Counted from the first letter of the stretch, positions 41,774 through 54,800 are shown. The stretch: DNA of 64,000 bases from Knoxdaviesia capensis (GCA_001510575.1 LNGK01000005.1:3472574-3536573); one strand, 5' to 3'. The notes: generated by a model not told the origin, from the sequence alone. Made by a program: numbers and translations.

Positions 41774-42056
41774 TATAATTCCTAGATATATAGTCTAAAG
41801 GACTAATAAATAAGTTATAATTATAAGGTACGTATAGAGAAATATATATAAAGGGAAGCTTAAATTTTTTCTATCTTAAGATATTTCTTATAAAAGCGTA
41901 GTAGATATCTACTTTTTATAGGTCTTTTACTAGCTCTTTAAGGTATTTATATATATATAGATATATACCTAAATACTTACCGCTAGGTAGTATCTACGTA
42001 TATTAGTATACGTTTATACGTAATTATAATATACTCTAACCTATTAGGGATCTATA
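41774..42056 (-). repeat. G1 5' LTR
   Basis: 283 bp, TATAATTCC...GGATCTATA; both ends fully mutated. Confidence 0.93.
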
Positions 42057-42723
42057 AATATACTATCTACGGACGAATAGCCGAGTTAAGCGTTTTAATA
42101 AGTAAATTAAATATATCGCTAGCTATCTAGCTAGCGCTAATACTAAAAACTAAGAAGATATCGATTAGCTAATAATTATTCCTAAAGCTATACGTATCTA
42201 CTTAAATAGACCGTAAATAAGTAGCTTTTCCCCGTATTACCTACTTTTCGGTACCGAGCCCTACGATAGCGCTACCTATATTACTACGCTATATAAACGG
42301 GAGCTTATTATAGACGAAGTTATCGCCTCCTAGTAAGATTTAGCTCGCGAAAGATAGTTATTTAAGACCGTTCGCTTATTATCTAACTCTATAAAGGTAT
42401 ACTGAATATATATCCGTACTATATTATAGAACGATAAGGCTATATATTATATTTTTAGTAAAAGCGACTAGATATTACGATATCGACTATAAAAGTATAA
42501 ATACGAGCTATTCTATAACGGACCGTAGCTTATTATCGACGTTTACTAGGGTAATACCTATACTCTAGAGTTACTAGGCGGTTATCGGTTTAATAAACGC
42601 TATAATAGGTTTAACCTATTCTTAGCGTACGTCGAGGATAGCTAGCTTATTCGTAGCCTTTAATATACTAGTCGTCGCCTTCTTAAGCTAGATCGTAAGC
42701 GTCTATTATCTATTAGTAAATAG
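42057..42723 (+). pseudogene. G0 pol, second part: integrase C-terminal half
   Basis: Continues the integrase after G1. The segment TNSRVKRFNG near 42,075 corresponds to the TNG-x-VERFNG box; the catalytic Glu reads Lys. Downstream, a conserved KGD-x-LRY and LLGGYRLNKRYNRFNLF run resembles the C-terminal domain of gypsy integrases. The frame ends ELDRKRL...TAG at 42,721-42,723. No chromodomain could be recognised. Confidence 0.85.
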
Positions 42724-43469
42724 TTACCTTACTTTATACTATTTCTTTCCTTTTTATTTTTTATTTATTATTTTACTTTTCCTTTATAATATTCGTTTTA
42801 TAGTTATCCCCTATTTATATCCTAATTCTATTTATATCCTAATTTCCTTTATTCTATTTTTATTTTTAGTTACGCCTTACGATTAAGCTATACTATTTTC
42901 CCTTTTTAGAATTTTTCTTTTATTATTTTTTATTTTATTTTATTATTATTACCGCTAATATTCCGCTTTTTATATACTTTTTCCGATTTTTTCCCGCGTA
43001 TTTCCTTACTTTTAACTTATTTTACTATATTAATAATTAATAGAACGCTCTAGACTTACCGCTACGCCTATATATTATTTTTTTCTTTTTTCCTTTCTTT
43101 ATTCTTAATTCCCGCGCTTTACGCTAGCTACCTATATTTACGTAGCTAACTATTATACGTTCTTATATTCGTACGATAAAGGGAGGGGAAGGAGGTGTTA
43201 ATTATACTATCTAATACTAAATAGTATAATACTACTATAGTACGATATTCTAAATACCGCGATTAACTTAAACGTCTTTTATCTAGCTATCCCTTCTATC
43301 CCCTAGGACCTACTTTTCTTAGTAACTACCTAGTTTAATAGCTATTAGGACTATATTAGCTAATAGAAGGATTACTATAGTACGATAAACGCCGTAATAA
43401 CCTTACCTTTTACGATAAAAAGCCTAGATTCTTCTTATTTATAATAAATAAAGAAACGAATAGTTATAT
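42724..43469 (+). other. G0 spacer between pol and third frame
   Basis: T-rich, 17-bp tandem pair near 42,810-42,850. No gene seen. Confidence 0.7.
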
Positions 43470-44471
43470 AACTAATAAAGAAGTATAAGAAGCTAGCGAT
43501 CTCTAGCTATAAACGATTTAGAATTAGATAGTTCTTTATCTCTCTTATTACTATTATCTCTTTCCTATTTATCTTTTCTATTACTAGTACTATTAATAGC
43601 TATTCTACTTACCGAGCTTACTATTTATATTATAAACGATAATAATATCTCTTAATAGCTTACTAATAATAATAATAATAATACTAATAATACTCTATTA
43701 CCTATTATAACCGGTATTCCCCTTACTACTACTCCCGTTACGAACGTACCGCGTATTACCGCTATAGTTAGAGCTATCGAACCGATTCCGTATACCTAAT
43801 ACGTACTAAGACGTATCGAATACCCGGGTATTCTCTACTATCGATACGTTATTAATAACGTCGTATAGAATACTTATACCGAATACTATAACTATTAAGT
43901 TAATTACTAGGTACCTAGTAATATATTAGCTAAAATAGATACCTTTATAGATATTAATAAGAACTAGATTAATACGCTAAGTATATAAACCTAAGCGTTA
44001 CGGGATATCGCTATAGCTAAATATATACTCGTCTATAATAGGGACTCTATAGCCGCTAATTAGAAGTTAAATAGCGTAGAATTTAATAACGTAAGCTATT
44101 TTATTAATATAGTAGCTATCTAATATACCTTTAAGGGATACCTCGTACCTATTTAACTAACTATTATACGCTTACGGCGTATGGCTTTAGCGTTAGCCCC
44201 GACCTTAGTATACCTATTACCCCTCTTTTCGGTTACCGAAAGCGCTAAAATTAATATTATTAAGGGAGGACCCCCGCTAGTACCTACGGTAGCTCCGCTA
44301 GTAGTAGTACCCGTTATACTAGCTATTACCGTACTAATACTAGTCGGTAGAGCCGCTATTATACCTATAATACTAGTATTTACGCTAATAGCCGTATTAA
44401 TAGTAGCCGCCGCTATCGTAATAGCACCCCCTTTCCCTAACGCCCTAGTCCCCGCTACCTTTATAGCTTAA
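43470..44471 (+). pseudogene. G0 third reading frame
   Basis: Stop at 44,469-44,471. The last 96 codons are open from an ATG at 44,181. That ATG is not original: sisters read CGTACGGCT or CGTATAGCT there, and CG-to-TG mutation explains it. Upstream the same frame runs back to about 43,470 through six TAA/TAG codons at Gln/Trp-type positions. The Asn run near 43,663 has six AAT codons. Confidence 0.62.
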
Positions 44472-44949
44472 TTCCCTAGCGTAGCGCCCGCTTATATTAA
44501 CTAATAATAGGTAGATAAGTTACGTAATCGCTACCTATATAGTATAGTATAGGCTATTACTATCTAATTAGGCGTTATAGTATTCTTAATCCCTCTTAAT
44601 ATTATCTAATACTAAGGTATTCGTATTATTAGATAGATAAAACGGTACCTATAGTTACCTAAAACGCTATAAATAAGAAGTTCCTTTTTATTATATTAGA
44701 TACCTATTTTCCTATCGGTTACTATTATTATTCCTATCTAACTACTATTTAGACTCGCTTTATATTATATTTCTTTCTATACGCTTAGAAAAGTCGAAAA
44801 GGATAAAAAAAAGAAGACCCTTAGAAAAATATAAAAATAATTAAAAACCGCTCGTAGTATAAGTATAAAATTATATAAAGGGAAGTCCTTTTAATATCCT
44901 TTATTAGTTAAAAGTAGATCGCGGACGATCTAGTTAAGAAAGGGGATCT
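44472..44949 (+). other. G0 3' untranslated region
   Basis: Same tract before the LTR; no gene. Confidence 0.7.
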
Positions 44950-45233
44950 TATAGATCCCTAATAGGTTAAAGTATATTATAATTACGTATAAACGTATAT
45001 TAATATACGTAGATACTACCTAGCGGTAAGTATTTAGGTATATATCTATATATATATAAATACCTTAAAGAGCTAGTAAAAGACCTATAAAAGGTAGATA
45101 TCTACTGCGCTTTTATAGGAAATATCTTAAGATAGAAAAAAATTTAAGCTTCCCTTTATATATATTTCTCTATACGTGCCTTATAATTATAACTTATTTA
45201 TTAGTCCTTTAGACTATATATCTAGGAATCACA
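44950..45233 (+). repeat. G0 3' LTR
   Basis: 284 bp, one extra A in the A-run after GATAG compared with the sisters. Inner end TATAGATCC, outer end AATCACA unmutated, then C1 gag. Confidence 0.93.
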
Positions 45234-45860
45234 GTACTAGAAGACCTATTAGACGTTAGTGCTTATGCGATAAAAAAGGGTAAAAAGTTTATTACCTTTC
45301 TTTCGCGTTTTAACTAAAAATAACTAGAAGTTTAGCGTTATAGAGCTAAAATCACTAATAAGATTAGGACCGTACTACTACTAATAGTAGTAAAAGATAC
45401 GTTTAATACTAAAACGTAAGTTACTACGCGTATCGTAGTATAGTTAGATAGGACTTCTAACGAGTACTATAGATAATTAGTATAGTTATTCTAGGAACGT
45501 GAGAGAGTTACGAAGGACGTAAAGAAGTTAGATAGAAGAGATAATTCTAAGTCCGATAATAAGTAAGGTATAAATAATAATAATAACACCCGTAATAGTA
45601 GTACTAGCTAGAGTAATTAGAAGAAGCCCGGTTTATAACCTATAATTTAATATAAATACTATAATTATCTTAGCTATAAAGAGCGAGATTACTAGATTAA
45701 AGCTCGTAAGTAATAATAATAGTAGAAGTCTTCTATTATACTTAGTAATATAAACGTAAGCGCGAATATAACTAGTTATAAAAGAGTTATAAGTACGATA
45801 GTAATAACCGATAATACGTTTAAGAGACGTTAAAAGACTATAAGTAAGTCTTCCCTTTTT
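45234..45860 (+). pseudogene. C1 gag, C-terminal part with zinc-knuckle relic
   Basis: The first C1 bases after G0. Frame pieces such as TNKIRTVLLLIVVKDTF fit a copia gag. A knuckle relic near 45,652-45,695 reads YKYYNYLSYKERDY, matching C-x2-C-x4-H-x4-C with Cys/His changed to Tyr (Ser for the Gly before the His). The N-terminal half is left of the window, beyond G0. Confidence 0.7.
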
Positions 45861-45899
45861 TTTTCTTTTCCTATTAATACTATAGAATATTTTAAAGAA

Positions 45900-47900
45900 G
45901 GAATTAGCTATAACCTATTTACTTACTTATTAAGCTATTCTAGAATAGATTAGCTATTCGATACTAGTACGTCTATATACTCTATAAACGATAAGCGATA
46001 GTTCGAGAAAGGGACTATAGAAGAAACTCGTATACGTATAATTATAAGCGGAGGACCTATCTATACTATAAAACGTAGAAATGTTATTATTAATATTAAG
46101 ACTTTATCTAGTATTATTTCTATACGTATTAAAGATATTTTACTAATTATAATATTTCCGATTTATATCTTTAATAGTAAGGTTCTTTATTATAATAGTA
46201 GTAAGATTCTAGGTAATAGTATTTTTAATACTAAAGACGTCTTAATTTTAGAGATTAACGTAGAAAGCTATAGGTTCTTTATATAAGTTATAACCTCTAG
46301 CGAACCTATTATCCGGAAGCCCGTATATACTCTTATTATCCGTAATTTTATATAAGAGGAGACCGTCTCTCTAAAACCGTCTAAGGAAACTACTTATAAA
46401 TTATCTAGTTATTATAGTTACTTTATAAAAGACTATAGTTTTAGTTTTAGATATCCCCCCTTAAAAGATATTCGTAGTTATAATTATTACTACTAAAATA
46501 ATAATCTTAGTTCTAGGCGTCCCCCTATAAAAGACGCTCGTAGTATACGTTACTATTAGAAAAACGTTAGTTTTAGTAGTCTCTATATAAAAGACTAATA
46601 TTCGTTTAATTCTTATTCTAATAGACGAACTAATATTAATTAATACCTAAAAGCTTTACGTAAGTATTAAGTATACGTTAACGCTTACGCCTAATATATA
46701 AACGACTAGGATATCTAAGTACTAAAGTTCTCTTAAAGATACTATAATCTATTAAAGGAGTATTAGTAGATAAGTTAAGTATAAAAGCGTATATTAACGA
46801 TTTAGGCCTATATAAGGCGTATAAGATTTTAAAAATCTCGAAGTTTAAGCTAAAGGATAGACGAACGAGAGCTAAACGAATTAGCTAGGTATTATATTAC
46901 GACGTTATTAAGATATCGGTATAAACTTTTAAAGGAGAGCGGTACTTTCTCGTTATTATAGATAATTTTTCTAAAATAAAGTTTATCTATATTCTAAATA
47001 AAAAATCGAAAGCTAGTAACGAAATTAAGAATATAATTTAATATATAATAAATATTACTAATTCTATTTTAGAGTTAATTATTATAGATAACGGGACGGA
47101 CGTATAGATTAGGATAATTACTAAGTTTATAAATAGGATTAGTTTAAAAGTTAATCCCTCCCTAACTTATAGCTATACTTATAACGGTAGCGCTAAACGA
47201 GCTATAAAGGAATTAGTAATTCGTATAAGAGTAACTATAATATAGTAAAGTATTCTAATATACTTATAGGGATATATCTTAGAAGCTATTACTTAACTAA
47301 TTAATCTAATAGTTAATAGTTACGGTTCTAGTCCTATAGAACGTTAGTAGAGCTAGATACCTATAGCTAAATAGGATTTTTAGCTAAATATTATATACCT
47401 ACGAACTTTAGGTTCCTATATAATTATTTATATACCTATAGAGGTTAGAGTACGCGTAAATAATAATTTACTTAGTAAATTTACTCTACGAGGAGAATTT
47501 AGCCTTTTAGTTAGTTATTAAGGTATATATTTATATAAAGTATAGGTACCTAAATTTCGAAAAATCTAGATTTCGTTTAATATAAGAATCCTTAAAGACT
47601 TAGAGGAAAAACTACTTAATATACTAAAGTCGTAGCTAAAGGGAATATTTACTAAAAAGAAGATCACACGTATAGTTACCTAGAACGGAGAATAAGTGGA
47701 TTTTAATAACCTAGTTATCGCGTATAAGTATAATAATCTAGCTTAATAACTTACTAAAAGAAGTCTAGATACTAGTCCTAACGCTATTAATTTAACGACT
47801 AATATTAACGATTCTAATTAGCTTAATAATTCGATTAAGGCTAGCTTTTCTAATCTAATAACGATAATATTAGCTCTAAGGGGCGCGAATACTAACGAAT
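45900..47900 (+). pseudogene. C1 pol: protease-like segment and integrase
   Basis: A protease-type box LFDTSTSIYS lies near 45,955-45,985 (copia consensus D-S/T-G-A-S; Gly changed to Ser). After a repeat-rich linker (46,441-46,620), the integrase core reads YYDV near 46,897 for the first Asp, FKGERYFLVIIDNFSKIKFI near 46,930-46,990, IIIDNGTD near 47,083-47,106 for the second Asp, and YNGSAKRAIKEL near 47,178-47,213, where the catalytic Glu of the NG-x-AER box is Lys. INT precedes RT, as in Ty1/copia. In-frame stops make it non-functional. Confidence 0.82.
46441..46620 (+). repeat. Degenerate 60-66-bp tandem repeat in C1 pol
   Basis: Three units start at about 46,441, 46,506 and 46,566 and encode related peptides: SFRYPPLKDIRSYNYYY, LSSRRPPIKDARSIRYY, and SFSSLYIKD. 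It lies between the protease and integrase domains. Confidence 0.6.
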
Positions 47901-48129
47901 AATTAGATACTAGCCTTATAGAATTAATAAATATATTTAACTATAGAGTCTTCGAATTTATTAAGTTACTACCGTCTAGATATAGGCCGATTATAGCTAA
48001 ATAGGTACTAAAGTCTAAATACGATAAGTATAGATAGATTATTAAACGGAAAGTACGTATTATAACCTATAGATTTTAATAACGTAAGGGCTTCGATTAT
48101 TAAGAAACCTTCGCTATAATATCGCACGC

Positions 48130-48407
48130 TACGACGTAGAGAGTAATATTAGCTATTATAACTAAAGAATATTTAACTATACGATAGTTAGACGTTATAG
48201 TAGCTTTCTTATACGGACTCTTAGAAGAGGAGGTATATATACGATAATACGAAGGAATAGTTTAACTAATATACGAAATTAGATAACGTAATCCGGATTT
48301 TATCCGTAACTTAAGATAGATAGAGAAATTATTTATTTATTTAAAACGAGTATTATACGGTCTAAAATAAGCTAGCTAATAATAGTAGCTAAGACTCTAC
48401 GATATAC
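48130..48407 (+). pseudogene. C1 pol: RT N-terminal part
   Basis: LDVIVAFLYGLLEEEVYIR near 48,190-48,246 corresponds to the copia DVKTAFLxGxLxEEVYM block. KRVLYGLK-A near 48,335-48,375 is the ALYGLKQAPR block with Gln now a stop. Cut by G5 at 48,407. The stretch 47,900-48,130 between integrase and RT is a low-similarity linker. Confidence 0.86.
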
Positions 48408-48690
48408 TATGGATCCCTAATAGGTCAGAGTGTATTATAATTACGTATAAACGTATACTAATGCACGTAGATACTACCTAGCGGTAAGTATTTAGGTATA
48501 TATCTATATATATATAAATACCTTAAAGAGCTAGTAAAAGACCTATAAAAGGTAGATATCTACCGCGCTTTTATAGGAAATATCTTAAGATAGAAAAAAT
48601 TTAAGCTTCCTTTTATATATATTTCTCTATACGTGCCTTATAATTATAACTTATTTATTAGTCCTTTAGACTATATATCTAGGAATTATA
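48408..48690 (+). repeat. G5 5' LTR
   Basis: 283 bp, TATGGATCCC...AATTATA. The first 80 bases keep several CpA/TpG sites (GGTCAGAGTG, AATGCACG) lost from most sister LTRs. Confidence 0.94.
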
Positions 48691-49654
48691 AAAAATTAAT
48701 TTTTTATAAGCGTAATACTTATACTATTAATCTCTTATTAACCTTCTTTTAAAGCCTAACTATCGTAATCGACTACCTTTCCTCTAGGTTCGAGTCCTAA
48801 TTAATACGTAATCGACTAATATCTCGACTTTCCTTTCTTTTAATTTAGAATTTACTTCCGCTAATAGCTTTACTACTTTCCGCCGCGGTAAACTACGAAT
48901 TACCCTTCTTTTATAAAAAAAACCCCTTCTATTTAACCTCCTTTTAGTAACGAAAGCACGTTAAATAAATATCTTTTATTTTCCTTCTTTTAATTCCTTC
49001 CTTACCGAACTAATAGCTAATTAATTACTATTACTCTAGTAAAATACCGAATTACCTTACCTTTACTAACGTTTTATACGCCTCCCGCGTGCCTTTCCTA
49101 TACCTCCTAAGCTATCGGATACTACTAATAGGTTCGAGTCCTATTACTAAATATTTAATAGCTAATCCCTTTATTTTTATTTATTTCTACGACTTTTCCT
49201 TTATTTTACGACTTTACCTATTTATTTCTACGACTTTTTCTAGTTATTTCTAAGACTCCTACTATTCTAATAACTAACGTCTTAATATTTCTACTATTTT
49301 CGATTATTTTCTATTACTTCCGTTTACGGACTTCCTTTATTACCTATTCTCCTATTCTATTTAATTCTAATTACTAATCCGCCTCTTATTCTAAGACTAA
49401 CCCGCTTTTATACCCCTTTTATACCCCGTTTATATATTAATAGTCTTATTTCTTATTTTACTAGCCCTATTTCTTTTCTAATAGTTATCCTTTCTACCGC
49501 TCTTTTCCCTTATTATTAACCTTATAAATCTAGACTATCTAACTATTTATAACTATTACGCTCTAGTTTTCCTTATTTATTCCCTTTCGCTCCTACTTAC
49601 TATCGGTTTATATCCCTAACCCCCTATTTCCTAGCGAGCCTAGACCGCTAATAT
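48691..49654 (+). other. G5 leader
   Basis: Palindrome 48,686-48,709; T-arm-like motifs at 48,786-48,798 and 49,130-49,142, 344 bp apart. Confidence 0.75.
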
Positions 49655-51860
49655 CCGCTTTTACGCNGATAAAGAATAACGTATTCTACGTAAAAGAGAT
49701 AAAAGTATTACCTATAACCTTAAAGCCTTAAGTAAGGTAAGCGTTATAACTAACCTATAAACTAGTAAGTTATTAGTTAAGGAGCTATAACCCCTTACGG
49801 AAGTAACCCCTATTATATATAATCGTCGGATAATAATAGGACGAGGGAAAGGAAAGGCTATAGATAACGGGATAAATATCCTACCGGTATAGCCGGTAAG
49901 TAGTCTACCGCCTTAATATACCGAGTCTATTACGATCGAGGAATTAAAGTAAATAATAAAAGCGCTACTTACGGATTATATAGAGTCTAGCTTTAATAGA
50001 TAAGCGAGAGAGAAAGAGCGTGCCGATAATATAAATACCGTTATTAGTATAATAATAGAAAAGCTTTTAGAAAAGCTAATAGACGCTATAAGCCGTAGTA
50101 ACTTACTAGCTATAGCTATAGCTACCTTATCCTCTTTTCCTACTCCCTCGCTATTATTAGCTAATCCGTAGATAATAGGATTACTATTACTTATTAACTT
50201 AGGTAGAAAGAGCCCCCTTTCTAGCGTAACTATAGCTAATAACCCGTTATTACTTATAACTAGCGTCTAACTAACGAAAAACTAGCCCTTAGTACCGTAT
50301 ATTATATTATAAATACTAAGAGGTATAGGTAGTACGGTTCTAAAAGGATAATAAGGTTATATATATAGATAAAGAGTATACGATAGTAGTATATTTCTAA
50401 TATTTCTTATACTATCCTAATAAATACCCTTATAAACGATAACCTTTAAAGTAATATTTTAAGCGAAACTATATCTAGGACCTAATAGTAAACCGTTTAC
50501 CGATATTAGTATTAACGGCTTTATACTACTATTATAGCTTACTATTAAAGGACGATTCCTAGGCCCTCGTTTAGTAAATAGGAATTTAGCTATTAAAGGT
50601 AGTTTAATAAAGTAAAATACACCTCTAATAAACGATAAGTACGCTATTAGGTAGTATTAATACCTCTAAGCGACGTTCCTAGAGTTAATACTCCCGTTAG
50701 ATATTAGTAATAGAGAAGATTATAAGAAAAATAGTAAAAAAGCTATTAGTTAGCTATAAAGCGATTACTTAAGTAAGGTAGACTATATAGTTATAGTATA
50801 ATTAGTACGTATTTAGACCTACTTATATAAATCTATAATTCTATATACGTATTAGACGTCTCGAATATTACTAGTAATTAGAAGCGAATTTATACCCTTT
50901 TAGTATTTTATTCGATAGTATACCGATATACCGTAGCCTATACTAGTAAAATCTATACTAATATTTATCTCTAGTTATATACTAATATCTACCTCTTCGC
51001 GCGTATTTATAGCTCTCGCGTTTAATTATTAAAATAAGTCTAAATATAAAGCTATCGAGCTTTTAGCTAAAATAATATAGAATTCTATTAATAACTTACT
51101 TAAAACGTATTATATTCGATATATAATAGAGGATATTCTACGCTATAATATTATAGACTTATAGTATAAGATACGGTAGGATATAACCCCCGATTCTAGT
51201 ATCTATACTATAGTTAATACTACCTATTACCTATTAAAGACTAAATAATTATATACTACTTAGCTAAATACCGCGCCGAAGACCGAAGAGGAAGGAGAAA
51301 CGCTATAATTTAGAACCCGTAAAGAAGTACTTAATTATATTACGTAAGATAAAGATAGAGATAAATCTACGTATTTCCGATATAGAAAGATAGGTTATTA
51401 AGTTCGCGAATATACGGAGCTACGTATTAAGAATAACGATCGATATTAAAAGGCGCGCTAGAATACGCGTTTCACGATAAACTAAAGCTAAACGATAGAT
51501 AATCGTAGTTATTCCCGCGAGCCTCGTAATTATTCTCGAAATACCTCCCGCGACCGTAACTATTTACGAAGACCGTCTTAAGATTAAAAGATATACCGTT
51601 CCCCTACTCCCTACCCCTCTTCCTTATTTCTATCTGATTATTATCTATTTCCTATCGCCTTATTATCCTGAGGGGATAAGAAAACCGCTATTTATAGTAT
51701 ATACCTTATATAGAAAGAAGACTTATCTCCCGAAGGATCTCCCCTCTTAGAAGCTACGGGCTTAGACGTAGATAATAACTATTTCGCTAACGTTACTTAC
51801 TATTCTATACTATTTATAATCCCTTTAGTAGAGGAATTAACGTTAATTAATAAGATACTA
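49655..51860 (+). pseudogene. G5 gag (RIP-inactivated, with two assembly-like anomalies)
   Basis: Same layout as G4. The knuckle is at 51,372-51,413, ligands all Tyr. At 49,667 an N stands in place of about 10 bases (sisters read ...ACGCCGAATATTAGATAAAG; G5 reads ACGCNGATAAAG). At 51,621-51,669 the sequence is the non-reversed complement of the sisters, destroying the coding pattern just before the protease. Confidence 0.75.
51621..51669. other. 49-bp non-reversed complement segment in G5
   Basis: G2 reads AGGAATAAAGATAGACTAAT after CTACCCCTCT; G5 reads TCCTTATTTCTATCTGATTA after the same CTACCCCTCT. Base-by-base complementarity continues for 49 positions, then GAGGGGATAAG resumes in the normal sense. 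Reverse complement does not match. Confidence 0.9.
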
Positions 51861-51864
51861 ATAA

Positions 51865-54800
51865 AATAGCTACGACGCGAAGGATACCGTGAACGATACC
51901 GCCTCTATACCGGTTTACTAACGAATAACTAATAAACGCCGCTTATAGTATTTATCGATACCGGAATAGCTAGCGTATTCGTCTCTAAATCGTACGCCCG
52001 TCGTTATTTAGCGCTATACCGATCCGCTAACCCTCTACGCCTTAGTAGCCTAGGCGGTAATAGTAGCTTCGCTATTATTAATAATATCGTTATTTCCTTC
52101 CGATTAATAACTATTAATAGACTATCTAAGGTTATTTCTATAGTAGCTAGTATTATTACCGATAGTACCTACCTTACCGACCTAACTATCGGCTAAAGCG
52201 GAGCTATAAAGCTCGGTTATATTAACGCTAATAGTATAATAAAGCTTATACTCCTACGCGATTCCCTTATTATTCTATATTTCTACCCTCCCTAGAGACG
52301 AGATAATATCGCTATTACTTATACTACCTCTACTACCGATTCTAGTCTAATAAATATTACCTCTTCCTACGATAATATTACCTCTTTTTACGATAATCCT
52401 ACCTCTTTCTACGATAAGAACCTCCTTTTACTTCTATTAATATATATTTATAGTATTTCGCCCGCGGATCCCGATACCTATACCCTCTCTTATATTACTT
52501 CTAAATCGTTTCCCTTTATTACGTACCTTACTAAGTAATAGTATAATAGTATTCCTTTACCCTAATAAACGTTTCTTAAAACGGTAAATACCGACTAAGT
52601 AACTATCGAATTTAATAAAGAGCTATTACTTAAGTATAAGAAGTAACTATTACTAGCGAAAGAGCGTATAAAGCGCGACGCTATTCGTAGTACCCGTATT
52701 ATTATAGAAAACTAATAGAAGAAGGTAAATACCGAAGCCCTAATAATTATACGAAAGGCCTTTAATAATAATACCTTCGTCTTTATTCTATAGTATTTCG
52801 ATACTAGACTAGACGTAAAGGCCTATACTTAGTATAATATTAAGACCGCTAATACTAAACCTAGATCTCTCCCCCTACGCCGCTATAGCCCTTACTAACG
52901 TGAAATTATAAAGGAATTTACTAATAAACTACTCTTACTTAGTATTATTCGATACGTTATTAACTCCCTATAATCTATACCCGTACTATTACTACCTAAG
53001 AAGCCCTTCCCTAGTAATAACCGGCTTAGATACCGTTTCGTAATTAACTACTATACGTTAAACGAAGTTACGTAAAAAGTAGCCTATCTATTACTAAATA
53101 TAGAGGATTCCCTATAATAGGCCGCTAGATACCGATTCTATACCTTTCTTAACTTAAAAGATAGCTTCTAATAGATAGTTATAGACCCTAAGGTAGTACT
53201 AAAGATAGCGTTTTCTACGCCTTTTAGATAATACGAATAGCTTCGTATATTATTTAGCCTTATAAATATACCTATAACCTTCTAGCGTTTTATAAACAAA
53301 ATCCTTAAGCTAGTACGCGCCTTTACTATAGGCCTTTTAGATAATATTTATATTTAGGGTAAGATAATAATAGAATTAACTAAGAGAATAGTCGCTATTT
53401 TACGTTAATTAAGCCGCTATCGACTATTATTAAACCTTAAGAAGTACGAATAGTTCGTTAAAGAAGGTAAGTTCCTAAGAATAATTATCTCTATCTACGG
53501 TATTCGTCCCGATCCTAAGAAGGTAGCTACTATCTACGAGAGACTAGCTTTTACTACTACTACTAAGATCCGTAACTTTCTAAATACCGCTAGCTATTTA
53601 CGCCGCTTTATCCCTTACTTCGTATATAAAGCGCGTTTACTTTATAAGTATACTAGAGTAGATAAGCCTAAAGGCGTATAAGTATAGCTAGATAACGAGT
53701 TATTATAAGCCTAGCGTAATATTCGCGATACTATAGCCTCCCTCCTAGAGCTACGTAACTATAACTATATACTCCTATCGGTACTCGAGACTAACGCTTC
53801 TAATTATACCGTCGGTACTACGTTATTCTAACTATAGCGCGATTCTAATAATAAACGTAGCGTTTTACGCCTAGTTACGTATTTTAGCGCCGTTTTATCG
53901 AAGACCTAATAGCGATATAGTACCTAAGAGAGAGAAATACTTACCGTTATTATATTATTATAGTATTAGAGGAGCTAGCTAGAGGCTACTAAGATTATTA
54001 TTATTACTAACTACGAAACCCTACGCCTTTTTACTACTAAGTAGGAATAACTAATTAGAATATTACGATTTCTTAATATAATTATATATTATAGCGTACG
54101 TATTTACTATTAATCTAGTAAAGCTAATATTTTAGCTAATTAGTTATTACGGCCGCGTATAGATATAGCGCTCGTAACGAATAAGGAGGAAGGGTACGAA
54201 ACGAACGATAATAATACATTAACTAACGCCTTTCCTACTACTAATAACGAGACCCCTAGACTACCGAACTAACGATTTAAGATACGTCTACTAGCGTAAC
54301 TACTATAAAACGACGCTAAATAGCCTCTAAGTAATACTATAAATACTAAATAACTTATAAACGATACGCTAATCGCCCCTAATATTAAGAAGTTAGACGA
54401 CCTTAGATAGTACGATATCTAGGATATTATTAACTACTTAGAGAATAGCTATCTACTCCCCTATCGTATCCCTTTAACCTTCGTTTAAGACTATTTCGCT
54501 ATCTTTTATAACGAAGTATATACCGTTATTAACCGTATCTTAATAAAGATACTAACGTACGAGGCCTCCGTTTTAGAAGCTATTAAGGTCTATAAGCTAG
54601 AAGGCTATACGCGCGTTAGTACCCTATATACGCTATTAGCTAAACGAGTATAGTATCCCGATTTAATCTTAGCTACGAATAAGGCCGTTTAATAGTATAC
54701 GGAATATTAATTACTATAAAAGCCCCCTAAAGTAACGGAATCGCTATAACTAATACTAACCGCACGATTATTAGCACGCTAGGGAATAGACTTTACTAGC

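Larger units (their letters stand above)
2735..42056 (-). mobile_element. G1: full-length gypsy element in reverse orientation, itself hosting G2 and G4
   Basis: Its 3' LTR is at the left (2,735-3,017) and its 5' LTR at the right (41,774-42,056). Target duplication AATA: ...TAATAATA precedes and AATATACTATC follows; the uninterrupted target reads TAATAATATACTATC, as at about 34,260. Subtracting G2 with its insert and G4 leaves about 9.85 kb. Reading on the - strand from the right: leader, gag, PR and RT start (37,432-40,830), then RT-RNaseH-INT start (26,188-27,608), then INT end (5,244-6,544), third frame and LTR. Confidence 0.92.
1..45233 (+). mobile_element. G0: Ty3/gypsy-type element inserted in C1 gag, left-truncated by the window
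   Basis: G0 sequence is 1-2,734 and 42,057-45,233; the part between is G1. Base 1 aligns to about 3.9 kb into the sister copies, so some 3.9 kb of LTR, leader, gag and protease lie outside. Visible parts total 5.9 kb and encode RT, RNase H and integrase on the + strand, then the third frame and the 3' LTR. C1 gag sequence follows directly at 45,234 (GTAC...). The matching left target site is not in view, so its duplication cannot be checked. Confidence 0.9.

Noticed and set aside
44181..44471. 96-codon open frame as an independent small membrane-protein gene (likewise 3,496-3,777 and 12,876-13,166)
   Set aside because: It is the stop-free tail of the longer broken third frame; its start codon is not shared among copies and its hydrophobicity is largely produced by RIP.
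51621..51669. Micro-inversion in G5
   Set aside because: The reverse complement of the sister segment (CTCCTATTATTCC...) does not match; only the unreversed complement does.
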